The notes under the pieces were generated by a model. The model was not told the origin of the DNA and did no database searches. It worked only from the letters and a program-made list of their open reading frames with translations. From the NCBI RefSeq assembly GCF_038806765.1, contig NZ_CP152389.1:1798001-1862000 (forward strand): DNA of 64,000 bases, written 5' to 3'. Both the position numbers and the translations under genes were made by a program. Source of the stretch: Mucilaginibacter sp. CSA2-8R (GTDB lineage: Bacteria > Bacteroidota > Bacteroidia > Sphingobacteriales > Sphingobacteriaceae). Positions 22,429-31,550 of the stretch are shown here, one piece after another; within the stretch, counting starts at the first letter, position 1, and every line of letters starts with the position of its first letter.

Positions 22429-24204
22429 ATGGAAGTTTACTCCAAAAATAACTACCTGCCTAACTGGTACGAAAATCAAAAAGCAGTTTGTCGCTTTGTA
22501 CGTATGGTATTTGCTGCTTCGGCTTTAGCTTTAGGCAATCCGGATGTGAGCACTGCACAAACTAACGGGGCATCTTACTTAAATGTATCACCCGTTTGGA
22601 CAGCCACGCCGGGCATCATGGAATTTTCGATGCCGGGCACACTACAGTACGGCGAGACGAAAGTAACCGGCAGTGCTGCTAATTATACGTTAACGGTAAA
22701 TCTTAAACCTGGTGCTGATGTAACACGCGTTGTACCTTATATCAAATTATCTGCAGGGGCCACAATTGCCCCTGCAGTAGGGCAGCCGGTTAACATGAGC
22801 AAACCTACAGTATTTAAAGTTACACTGCCTACAGGCGAAGTGCAAAACTGGACGGTGAAAACTGTGCACGATAAACCGGTATATACAAATGATGTCTTTA
22901 AAGCCGGAGACAGAGTATTGTTTGCAGGTAACAGCATAACTCACGGCGGCCGCTACCATCAATATATCTGGTTGTATTATATGACCAGGTTCCCTAATGC
23001 GCGCCTTACCATATTAAATGCCGGTATTGGCGGCGATATTATTGCTAACATCAATAATCGTTTTGAAGAAGACATCCTGACTAAAAATCCTAATATCATC
23101 AACTTAACTTTTGGAATGAACGATTCGGGGTATTTTCAATACTTGATGAATGACTCCGCCAAAGTGGCTAATAAGTTGGTGTATCAGTGTGATAGCGCTT
23201 TTAAATTAGTTGTAGCTAAGCTTAACAAACGGCCGGAAATTAAAAAAATATTGATGGCTGGTTCACCTTACGATTTAAATACCAAGGCAGTTAAGGAAAA
23301 TAAATTTGGCCCAAAGCCGGCTACTTTTGAGCGAATTGTTCAATTGCAAATTGAAGCTGCGAAAATCAATCACTGGCCTTTTATAGACATCTATCATCCG
23401 ATAGACAGGCTAAACAAAGATAATCAAAAAGAGAATCCTGATTTTACGCTCAGTGGTAGTAATGATCGGATACATCCGGAATCTTACGGTCATTTAATTT
23501 GGGCATACTTATACCTCCGCAACCAAGGTTTAAAAGGATTAGAAGTGGCCAATTTTACGGTTGATGCATCGAACCTCAAAGTTTTAGCATCTAAAAATTG
23601 TACGATAAATCATGTGGGCAACAGCAAAGGTTTGTTGAGCTTTGATTATCTGGCAAATGCTCTTCCTTTCCCTATAGACGAAGAGAAGCACAACGGCGAT
23701 AAACAACCTGCATCTGCTGCGTTGCAATATGTTCCGTTGATGGATGATATTAACCAGGAAGTGCTTAGAATAAAAAATCTTAAAGGCAAAAACTACGAAT
23801 TAGTGATTGATGGTAACGCTGTTGGCCGTTTTTCGGCTACCGATTTTTCTAAAGGCATCAATATGGCAAAAATCACGTCAACACCTCAGTACCAGCAGGC
23901 AATGAAAATTTTGCGTTTAAATGAAGAGCGCGGATCTACTGAGCGCGAAACACGCGATTATGCCGTACAGGTATATAATTTTGCGCGTGCTAACGGTATA
24001 AAAAAAGATCATGATCAGGCGTCTTGGGCTAAGATGCGCGATTTAAAGAAAACCAATGGCTGGATTAACAACGATTTGTATGAGCGTGGAAGTAATCCAA
24101 AAACTCAAAAAGAATGGCAGGATAAAATGGAACGCCTAACCAATGAAATTTACAGTAGTAATAAACCTGTAAATCATAAAATTGAAATTAAAAAGGTTGA
24201 TTGA
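22429..24204 (+). CDS. Secreted SGNH/GDSL hydrolase with N-terminal Ig-like and conserved C-terminal domain
   Basis: 591 residues. After a signal-like segment ending near STAQ (44), residues 50-148 form an Ig-like beta-domain of the type found in Bacteroidota lipoproteins (VTRVVPYIKLSAGATIAP, FKVTLPTGEVQNWTVKTV). The SGNH catalytic core follows: GNSIT (Ser169), GIGGD (200-203), GMND (Asn231) and DRIHP (Asp346, His349), all four blocks intact. Residues about 360-591 form an extra region shared with the protein at 32917, including ALPFPID, TPQYQQAM and LNEERGSTER. SGNH enzymes of polysaccharide loci are mostly O-acetyl esterases, and deacetylation of the target glycan is the likely job (inference). 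It lies 75 bp after the GH2 with its own operator. Confidence 0.85.
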   Translation: MEVYSKNNYLPNWYENQKAVCRFVRMVFAASALALGNPDVSTAQTNGASYLNVSPVWTATPGIMEFSMPGTLQYGETKVTGSAANYTLTVNLKPGADVTRVVPYIKLSAGATIAPAVGQPVNMSKPTVFKVTLPTGEVQNWTVKTVHDKPVYTNDVFKAGDRVLFAGNSITHGGRYHQYIWLYYMTRFPNARLTILNAGIGGDIIANINNRFEEDILTKNPNIINLTFGMNDSGYFQYLMNDSAKVANKLVYQCDSAFKLVVAKLNKRPEIKKILMAGSPYDLNTKAVKENKFGPKPATFERIVQLQIEAAKINHWPFIDIYHPIDRLNKDNQKENPDFTLSGSNDRIHPESYGHLIWAYLYLRNQGLKGLEVANFTVDASNLKVLASKNCTINHVGNSKGLLSFDYLANALPFPIDEEKHNGDKQPASAALQYVPLMDDINQEVLRIKNLKGKNYELVIDGNAVGRFSATDFSKGINMAKITSTPQYQQAMKILRLNEERGSTERETRDYAVQVYNFARANGIKKDHDQASWAKMRDLKKTNGWINNDLYERGSNPKTQKEWQDKMERLTNEIYSSNKPVNHKIEIKKVD

Positions 24205-24397
24205 TATTGAATGATAATCAATAAAATTACATCAACGCTATATTCAGATTCAAAAAGTAACCACCATTTACACTGGTAATTAGCAGGCTGGCTCTAATAT
24301 TGCTTCGAAAAATAAACAACAGACTTCATAACAATCAAACAATTATAGACCCAGCACAATACCTTTGTTACTGGGTTTATGATTGTTTACGAGCTAA

Positions 24398-24433
24398 AAA
24401 AAGACCAGCAGGATTTTCTGCTGGTCTTTTTTT
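24398..24433. terminator. Bidirectional terminator
   Basis: AAGACCAGCAG and CTGCTGGTCTT form an 11-bp stem with a 6-nt loop, flanked by A6 and T7 runs. It serves the converging SGNH (plus) and GH2 (minus) genes. Confidence 0.9.
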
Positions 24434-24446
24434 AGCTATGAAATTG

Positions 24447-26711
24447 TTATTGGTAATCGGCATTAAGGTTAAGCTTCTTTTCGCTTACCAAAACAAGTCC
24501 GGCGTCTATAAACTGCCCGCTATTTTTGTTAGTGCAATGTATAGCAATTACGTTGTTGCCATTTTTATTCAATGCTGCTTTGGCAGCGTCGTTAATATGA
24601 ATATTTTCATAATCAGCTGTCCACCCTTCAATATTAGCTGCTAAAACACCGTTAATGTATATTTGGCAGTCTTCATCATGATGTACTCTAAGTTTTAACT
24701 TGTTGATATAGGATGATGATATATGTTTTAACGTGAATGCTTGCCGCATCCAGATGTCAGAGGTGTTCCAGGTGGTACCTATGCGTGCACCAGGCGTGCC
24801 TTCCGTTCCGAACCCGCCATTAGCTACACTCCAATTGCCGGCATTAAAGTTTTTAAGCATCCAATCTTTGCCAGGGTTAGTGGTGGTATACTGCCATTGT
24901 CTTGGAGCATTTTCGGCCGTGGGTAACATCACATAGGTGTACTCGTTAGCTTGCTGGTTTAAGGCTTTAATATTTGACTGGTGTATCTTGTCAAGGTTAG
25001 CTTTAAGCACCCTGTCATAGGTCATGATGCCATTCAATTCAATTTCTACATCCGTAATTTCAGTATAAACGGCTGCGCTCAGCCCTTTGTTATTTCTAAA
25101 ATTAGCAATCATAGTGGCAAACTTGTCGTATAAGTCAAGGTAATCTTTTTCGGTCTTCATCGTTACGTATTGTGTTAAATCGCGACTGTTCCACACTTTA
25201 CTGAATGGCTGATACCCAATGCCCCCAAATTCTCCGCAAACATTAGCCTGTGATTTACTGTCTGGAACTACCGGCGGCGGATAGGGGTGTATATCGTATA
25301 AATCTCCAACTCCTTCATTCGTCGACCCACTACCTTCATTTACGATACGCGATTTGTCGAGCCCTCTAACCATGGCCACATATTTTTTAGTGTCATGCTG
25401 ACCTTGGTTTTCATTAAATATCACCCAGGTAATGATGCTCGGTGAGTTATAGTGAGTTTCAATCAGGCGCACTAACTCGTTCGAAAAATTTTCAGCAGCT
25501 GGCGCGGGTGTATTAAACGTATACGAATTTATGGAAGGCATGTCTTGCCATACCAGTAGGCCCAGCCTATCGGCCCAGTAATACCAGCGCTGTGGCTCTA
25601 CTTTAATATGCTTGCGAACCATGTTGAAGCCAAGATTTTTAATCATTTCTAAATCTGAACGTAAAGCGGCATCAGTAGGGGCAGTGTAAATACCTTCGGG
25701 CCAAAATCCCTGATCTAATGGACCAAACTGGAATTGTGGTTTATTATTCAAATACATTCGATAATATTTACCATCAAAACCTATTGAGCTTTTGCGCATC
25801 CCAAAGTACGTTTCGATAATATCAACTGTTTTCCCTTCGGCATTTTTAAGTGTAACGGTCATATCATATAAAAAAGGATGCTCAGGCGCCCACAGTTTAG
25901 GTTGATTGATATTAATTGACGCGGGCGCAGCGGCATCACCCGAGTAGGTGGCAATCGTTTTATTCCCGTCCTTTATTTGAGCCGTATAATAGAGCTGATT
26001 GTTTGTATTGGTGTTAACTGAAAGATTTAGTAACGAGTGGTCTATGTCCGGAGTCATTTTTACGTTTACTATATATTGCTTTGGCACCGGCTCAAGCCAT
26101 ATTGTTTGCCAAATACCCGTAGTTGAGGTATACATGATGCCTTGTGGATTTAAGGTTTGCTTACCGCGTGGATAACCACCGCCGTCAGTCGGGTCCCAAA
26201 CCTTTATAGTAATCACCTGCTCTCCCGGAGTTAATAAGTTCGTTATGTCTATTGTAAACGGATCATATCCGCCCTGGTGTTTGCCGGCCAGCTTATCGTT
26301 AATAAAAACTTCGCACTCATAATCTACCGCGCCAAAATGAAGCAGGACTTGCTGATCTTTCCAGTCTGACGGGATATTAAACTTACGGCGATACCAAAGC
26401 CGGTCATGATGTTCCATAACTCCCGAAAGCGCAGACTCCACCGGAAATGGCACCAAAATACGTTTTGCTAAATTATATTTAGGGTAAGGTTCATTTTGCC
26501 AGGTACCTGGCTTATACTGCCATAGGCCATTTAAGCTTTTCCACTTTGTACGCCTCAACTGCGGGCGCGGATACTCTGGCAAAACATTGCTGGTGTCCAC
26601 ATCTTTAGCAAATCTCGACATCAGTGGCGCTTGCTTAAATTGCCAATTTTGCGCCTTTACCTCAACTAACGGTAAGGCAAGCAGTAATAAACAGATAATT
26701 TTTTTGTACAT
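24447..26711 (-). CDS. Secreted GH2 hydrolase of beta-galactosidase/beta-glucuronidase type
   Basis: 754 residues with a signal peptide ending near KAQ (21). Domains: GH2 N-terminal jelly roll (about 75-210), Ig-like domain, TIM barrel, and an extra C-terminal beta-sandwich (about 620-754). Acid/base Glu434 lies in FNENQGQ, and nucleophile Glu494 in CGEFGG. This branch includes beta-galactosidases, beta-glucuronidases and exo-acting relatives. I see no motif that fixes the sugar. It lies 131 bp downstream of the discoidin-containing GH2 on the same strand and has no operator of its own, so the two genes probably form an operon. It is unlike the other three GH2 enzymes and would attack a different beta-linked sugar, possibly a side chain. 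Confidence 0.87.
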   Translation of the reverse strand: MYKKIICLLLLALPLVEVKAQNWQFKQAPLMSRFAKDVDTSNVLPEYPRPQLRRTKWKSLNGLWQYKPGTWQNEPYPKYNLAKRILVPFPVESALSGVMEHHDRLWYRRKFNIPSDWKDQQVLLHFGAVDYECEVFINDKLAGKHQGGYDPFTIDITNLLTPGEQVITIKVWDPTDGGGYPRGKQTLNPQGIMYTSTTGIWQTIWLEPVPKQYIVNVKMTPDIDHSLLNLSVNTNTNNQLYYTAQIKDGNKTIATYSGDAAAPASININQPKLWAPEHPFLYDMTVTLKNAEGKTVDIIETYFGMRKSSIGFDGKYYRMYLNNKPQFQFGPLDQGFWPEGIYTAPTDAALRSDLEMIKNLGFNMVRKHIKVEPQRWYYWADRLGLLVWQDMPSINSYTFNTPAPAAENFSNELVRLIETHYNSPSIITWVIFNENQGQHDTKKYVAMVRGLDKSRIVNEGSGSTNEGVGDLYDIHPYPPPVVPDSKSQANVCGEFGGIGYQPFSKVWNSRDLTQYVTMKTEKDYLDLYDKFATMIANFRNNKGLSAAVYTEITDVEIELNGIMTYDRVLKANLDKIHQSNIKALNQQANEYTYVMLPTAENAPRQWQYTTTNPGKDWMLKNFNAGNWSVANGGFGTEGTPGARIGTTWNTSDIWMRQAFTLKHISSSYINKLKLRVHHDEDCQIYINGVLAANIEGWTADYENIHINDAAKAALNKNGNNVIAIHCTNKNSGQFIDAGLVLVSEKKLNLNADYQ

Positions 26712-26842
26712 AGCTAATATATTTCAGGAACTTATTAGTTGTGATTAACTCTCTGAACTCATGCTGCTTAGTTTTAGCGAAGTAAGTAGCATGAGTTCAG
26801 CAGAGTGGATTTTTAATTGTATGATTTGCGATGACTTTACTA

Positions 26843-29791
26843 TTATTCGCGAATAAGATTGTTGTAAGGTAATACAGAAAGTACGGGTACATCGTCACCT
26901 AAAGCCTGGGCATCAAACGAAATGTGCACCTGCTTGCTCTCGCCTTTTAAAAGCGAAAAATAATTGTCGTCCGTTAACGCCGGCAGTATTTGTTCTCCAT
27001 TGCTTTTCTTTACAGCAATAGCCCTGATAGCAAAGGCAATAGTTTTTGAAGAGTAGGGATTGGTAATGGTGGCCGTTATGTAATACTTTCCGTTAGTATG
27101 TACAGTTTTGGTAGACACATTTAAGTTTACTTTTGGCAAAGTATTGAGTTCGGTAAAATCAGTACGTTTATTGCCGCGCCAGTAAAAATTGCTTGATATT
27201 ACTTTGCCTGATCTGTCTTTAAGCTGTAGTTTAATAAAATGTACGTTAGTTAAACCGTTGTTTTTGGGTTTGCCATGGTAAACTTCAAAGTCCCATAGCG
27301 AGTATCCCCAAACCGTATTTCGTTGTATACCCAGCATGCGTACATAGCGGGCTTTTACTTCTTCAAAATTGATGCGTCTTTCTCCGGGTCGGCCGTCGGT
27401 TGTGCTATAAACATCTTTCCAGTCTTTGGCGTTGTTAGATACCTGAATTTTATAAGCTTTTGCGCAGGCGGTTTCCCAATTTACACCAACGGCATCAATT
27501 AGTTGCTCTTGTTGTAAATCAATATATATCCATTGAGGATCACTGTTTTGACTGCCCCACCGGGTTGTAGGGTTGTTATCTGCCACCATCTCAGGCTTAC
27601 CCTCATCGGTTGATGATGCATATACCGGCTTACCTTTAGCCAGATTTTGTTCAACTTCTGCAAAGTTTAGCGTAAAGCAATTAGTGCTTACATTATTAGC
27701 GGCATTTATTAATACCGAAGCAGAATGGTTTTTTGCCGGTTGGCCATCGCTGTTATAAACGGTAGCTTCGGCGGTTAATGATGTCAAATTATGTCCTGAT
27801 GTGTTAACAACTTTAACATTGCTATTCAGTGGATTCCATAAGATGTGTATAGGTTCGCAAGCTTTCTTTGCGCCCCAATAAGCGCCGTTTAAATCATAGT
27901 AATAATCATAAGTTTGCCACACCAGCGATGGATAAGCCGATTGGCTCATCCATGTTAAAATACCCGAGGCGTCGTTCCAGATGTTATCTGCCCAACCTTC
28001 ATACATGGCTTGGTTTGTTTCAATGTTAAGCAGTTGTGCTTTACGGCAAAAGTCCTGTATTCCGGTTGCCTGGCCGTAACGCTGGTTTACGGCTACTTCA
28101 TATCTGTCGGGACTGGCGTTACCTCCGGCAGGGCCAAAAAAGTGCAAGTTCCACATCTCGTTGCGTGGCCACCACTTATCTTGCGGCATAAATTTTTTAA
28201 AGCTGTCAAAATTGGTAAAAACTGCGGTACCAACTTCGCTGCGCATGCCCCAGCCTTTATTACCACCGTAACCATCCGGCGATTTAGTGAAATACCAGCG
28301 AGGGTCGGCATTGCCCCAGGGGCCGCTACCCGACAAGCCTCCTGCGTGCGAGTTAGGTTGATAACGGCGTTCATCACCGTCATATTTTTTTACAGCATCG
28401 GCTAACCATCCATTTAGTGGTCCGTTCGGGTAACCCTCATTGTCTCCACACCATATAGCTATCGACGGGTGGTTTCTAAAGCGTTTAATCTTTTCAATAG
28501 CGTTTATATTAAAGTTGTCTACATCGTTAGGGAGGTTGTTATTAGAGTTTAGCCAGAAGTCGTCCCAAACCATGATTCCATATTTATCACAGGCTTCGTA
28601 AAACTCATCGTCAGTAGTCGATCCAATCCAATTTCTGATCATATTGAAGTTCATTGCCTTATGCAGCCTTACTTTGGTATCATACTCCTGGCCACGACAG
28701 CGCAACATATACTCCGACATACCCCAATTGCCGCCTTTCACAAATATTTTGGTGCCGTTTACATAAAAGTGCAATACATGGCCTACGGTATCATAAGTGT
28801 ATTTTTTTATCCCAAATTTTACTTTTTTTGAATCTGAAAGGTGTTGATTGGCAACCAAGCTCAACTCGCAAGTGTACAAGTTGGGGGCACCATTACCATT
28901 TGGCCACCATAGCTTAGGTTTTTGTACAACCAGTTGCTTAAACTTTTCTTTATCAAGTTTAACATCCAATTCCTGGCCTGGAGCAATCAAAACATTTTGG
29001 GAAAAATGAATATTGCCCGGCATAATCCTGCCCGAAAGTAGACTTTGTTGACGCTGATTGCTGTTGTTTTTAATTTTAACGTTTACAGATAGTTCGGCAA
29101 GTGCATTGGTATGTAAGTTTGAGCGTACCCAGGTATCGCTTATAGTGAGTTTACCTGTATTACTCAGGTAAACTTTATCTGTAATGCCCATGTTAAGACC
29201 AGGAACGCTGGGCATCCAATCCCATCCGTCGCTGGATATATACGTCGGACTTTGATAGTTGACTAGTGGTGGTTTAGGCCAATAAACCAAAACAGTGAGA
29301 ACGTTTTTTGAAGTTTTGTTGGCAATAGTAGTGATGTCAAAATGGCCCTGTTGCATAAAGCCGTTTAGCGTACCAAGCTTAGTGTTATTTAGATAGACAT
29401 CGGCTTTGCGGTTAACACCTTTAAAATTAAGCCATATTTTCTCTTTGGTATAGCTGTTGGGGATACCAAATTCGGTGCGGTACCAAAAATTTCGATCGTA
29501 CTTGGTTCGGTTAACTTTATAAATATTATCGCCAAAGTTGGGGTCTTTTTCTTGTTTTGCAATTACGTAACTATTAAATACTGTGCCGGGTACAATGGCT
29601 TTTATCCAATTAGATGTCGGGTAACCGGATTTGCCAATGGCAGTTTGGTCTTTAATATTATCCTCGGGGGTTACTTGCCAAACAAGATCGGGGTTATTGC
29701 TATCAAGGGCAACAACAGGTGACTGTGCCGCAGCTTGTAAACAATATATTGAAACAGCTGCAAAAGATGCAAGTAAAAATCTAAAATGCAT
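26843..29791 (-). CDS. Secreted GH2 beta-mannosidase/exo-glucosaminidase type with inserted discoidin domain (copy C)
   Basis: About 982 residues from the ATG at 29791, chosen because the signal peptide (FRFLLASFAAVSIYCLQAAA) starts there. The more upstream ATG at 29845 would add 18 residues. Same architecture as the GH2 enzymes at 19706 and 60567, with acid/base Glu452 in WCGDNEG and nucleophile Glu519 in RSEVGTAVF. Unlike them it carries an F5/8C (discoidin) domain of about 110 residues (NLAKGKPVYASSTDEGKPEM to WGYSLWDFEVYHG) placed inside the C-terminal Ig-like region rather than appended at the end. The insertion probably gives extra glycan binding. First gene of a minus-strand pair with the GH2 at 24447, with an operator at 29878. 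Confidence 0.87.
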   Translation of the reverse strand: MHFRFLLASFAAVSIYCLQAAAQSPVVALDSNNPDLVWQVTPEDNIKDQTAIGKSGYPTSNWIKAIVPGTVFNSYVIAKQEKDPNFGDNIYKVNRTKYDRNFWYRTEFGIPNSYTKEKIWLNFKGVNRKADVYLNNTKLGTLNGFMQQGHFDITTIANKTSKNVLTVLVYWPKPPLVNYQSPTYISSDGWDWMPSVPGLNMGITDKVYLSNTGKLTISDTWVRSNLHTNALAELSVNVKIKNNSNQRQQSLLSGRIMPGNIHFSQNVLIAPGQELDVKLDKEKFKQLVVQKPKLWWPNGNGAPNLYTCELSLVANQHLSDSKKVKFGIKKYTYDTVGHVLHFYVNGTKIFVKGGNWGMSEYMLRCRGQEYDTKVRLHKAMNFNMIRNWIGSTTDDEFYEACDKYGIMVWDDFWLNSNNNLPNDVDNFNINAIEKIKRFRNHPSIAIWCGDNEGYPNGPLNGWLADAVKKYDGDERRYQPNSHAGGLSGSGPWGNADPRWYFTKSPDGYGGNKGWGMRSEVGTAVFTNFDSFKKFMPQDKWWPRNEMWNLHFFGPAGGNASPDRYEVAVNQRYGQATGIQDFCRKAQLLNIETNQAMYEGWADNIWNDASGILTWMSQSAYPSLVWQTYDYYYDLNGAYWGAKKACEPIHILWNPLNSNVKVVNTSGHNLTSLTAEATVYNSDGQPAKNHSASVLINAANNVSTNCFTLNFAEVEQNLAKGKPVYASSTDEGKPEMVADNNPTTRWGSQNSDPQWIYIDLQQEQLIDAVGVNWETACAKAYKIQVSNNAKDWKDVYSTTDGRPGERRINFEEVKARYVRMLGIQRNTVWGYSLWDFEVYHGKPKNNGLTNVHFIKLQLKDRSGKVISSNFYWRGNKRTDFTELNTLPKVNLNVSTKTVHTNGKYYITATITNPYSSKTIAFAIRAIAVKKSNGEQILPALTDDNYFSLLKGESKQVHISFDAQALGDDVPVLSVLPYNNLIRE

Positions 29792-29877
29792 AGGCCTTTC
29801 CGGTAATTTATTGGTTAAAAACCAGACTAATAAATAGGTAGTCATGGTTCATCAAATCAGACAGCTATATTAAGAAA

Positions 29878-29891
29878 GCTAAATCGATTTA
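29878..29891. promoter_or_regulatory. LacI-type operator 5
   Basis: GCTAAATCGATTTA, with a perfect 12-bp dyad core. It is 18 bp upstream of a TGATTTG -7-like element on the minus strand (29853-29859), so it controls the GH2-GH2 pair. Confidence 0.8.
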
Positions 29892-30261
29892 TGAAATTTA
29901 ATTTAAAATACTGTTTCTTGTGTTTGCGCGATGGCAAATAACATCGTAAATATTTAATTGCGCAATTAGGTCGATTTAAAAGTAGTTTAGGCAGCCAGAT
30001 TTATTAGCCTCATGTTAATTCAATACTTTCAGTATGCCTAAAGTTAAGTGATGATATAGAGAAATTTAAAAGAGTAGAAACTACACAAAGTGTAAGTTCC
30101 AGCATAAAGAGATATAATTACTTGAAAGTTATCAAATCAAGGATGACACAAACCATAATTTAATAACAGCGAAAGGAATTTATGAAGTTTGAATGTTATG
30201 TTCGGGTTATATAATATTGTTTTGATATTTGTAACACGATGCATTCATTAATAAAAAGATA
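29892..30261. other. Divergent intergenic region, GH2 / propeller protein
   Basis: Besides operator 5 there is a half-site TCGATTTAAA near 29971-29980. A TTTTGATATTTGTA element at 30220-30233, repeated exactly at 31503-31516, probably contains the -7 region for the plus-strand gene. No ORF. Confidence 0.5.
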
Positions 30262-31455
30262 ATGCGAAAGTTAGTCTGTTTACTGATCCTGTTAAATACC
30301 CTCGTAGCCAAAGCTCAAGGTAGAGCAACTACTGACACGATACGTTTTGAAGGCTTGAAATTTTATGTTCAGGAAGCATCGGAGTGGACCCAATTGCTAA
30401 ATAGACAATCAGGTTGGTTTGGCGCCGATGGTATTTACAGTATTCCGCTCAATGGTAAAGAACACCGCCAGGTCAGTAAAACAGATAAAACGTTATTTAT
30501 TTTTAGTGATACTATGGTTGGCGAGATAAAGAAAGGGGAACTTCAACCAGGCTTCACTATGGTGCATAATTCGGCCGCTGTACTAACCGGAAACCATCCT
30601 GTTAAATCTAATCTGAATTTTTACTGGAAGAAAGATACAAAACATCAGCCACTGTCTCTATTTGTGCCGCATACTCCACAAACCGAGCCTGCCGATTACT
30701 TTTGGTTAGGTGATGGATTTGTTAATTTGGATCAGAAAGGTGCTTTGTATCTGTTTGGCTACCGGGTGCATAACGTTAGCGAAGATGCCTTTGGGTTTAG
30801 AGAAGTTGGCAATGTTTTAATAAAACTCAATAAGAATCATGTTCCGAGATTTACTAAACAGCGGCAAGAGGACACTCCATTTTATTTAAGTGGTAAAAAC
30901 ATTGAAGTAGGATCGTTTGGAGCTGCAATTTATGTAAATACGAAGAGTTCGGGAGCTGTTGATCCCGATGGTTACATCTATGTTTATGGTGTGCAGGGTA
31001 TGGCCAAAAAGCTTTTGGTTGCAAGGGTGGAGGCAAATGCCTTTGACAATTTTAGTCAATGGAGATTCTGGGACGGTAATAACTGGGTGGCAGATATCAG
31101 GGAGGGTAAAGAAATTACCCATTCGGTATCCAATGAGATGAGCGTTAGCAGACTACCCGATGGCAGATATGCGCTTATATTTCAAGTAGGCGGCATGACA
31201 CCTTATATAGGTATGCGTATTGGTAAATCGTTAACTGGTCCATTTAGTGATGTAATTCATATATGGGATTGTAACCCCGATTTATTAAAGCCAAGTTATT
31301 TGGTATATAATGCGAAAGCTCATCCTGCATTATCAAAACCAGGCGAATTGCTGATTAGCTACAACATCAACTCGGCCGAATTTATTAAAGATCTAAAGAG
31401 TTATCCCAACCTATACCGCCCGCGCTTTATAAAGCTTCGATTTCTGAATGACTGA
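30262..31455 (+). CDS. Secreted DUF4185/DUF5005-like five-bladed propeller protein
   Basis: 397 residues with a signal peptide ending near AKAQG (20). The body has GADGIYSIPL, TLFIFSDTMVG, FWLGDGFV and GYIYVYGVQG, repeats typical of the DUF4185/DUF5005 propellers, relatives of the GH43/GH130-type fold. Catalytic residues are not identifiable by eye. It shares its core with the C-terminal part of the lipoprotein at 13180 but has no lectin domain. It stands between the minus-strand GH2 pair and the SGNH gene at 31551. No own full operator is seen; only a half-site and the divergent operator 5 are nearby. A role as a glycan-active or glycan-binding protein is inferred from context. Confidence 0.7.
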   Translation: MRKLVCLLILLNTLVAKAQGRATTDTIRFEGLKFYVQEASEWTQLLNRQSGWFGADGIYSIPLNGKEHRQVSKTDKTLFIFSDTMVGEIKKGELQPGFTMVHNSAAVLTGNHPVKSNLNFYWKKDTKHQPLSLFVPHTPQTEPADYFWLGDGFVNLDQKGALYLFGYRVHNVSEDAFGFREVGNVLIKLNKNHVPRFTKQRQEDTPFYLSGKNIEVGSFGAAIYVNTKSSGAVDPDGYIYVYGVQGMAKKLLVARVEANAFDNFSQWRFWDGNNWVADIREGKEITHSVSNEMSVSRLPDGRYALIFQVGGMTPYIGMRIGKSLTGPFSDVIHIWDCNPDLLKPSYLVYNAKAHPALSKPGELLISYNINSAEFIKDLKSYPNLYRPRFIKLRFLND

Positions 31456-31473
31456 TAAATTTGTTTTAAAAAT

Positions 31474-31487
31474 GCTAAACCGGTTTA
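31474..31487. promoter_or_regulatory. LacI-type operator 6
   Basis: GCTAAACCGGTTTA, a perfect 12-bp palindrome (TAAACCGGTTTA) with both central-flank positions changed symmetrically. Symmetric covariation supports protein binding. It lies 77 bp upstream of the ATG and about 21 bp before a TATTTG -7-like element. Confidence 0.8.
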
Positions 31488-31550
31488 CTAATTCGAATTT
31501 TATTTTGATATTTGTACATCGTATAACCAATTTAATAAACGCTTTCGTCA

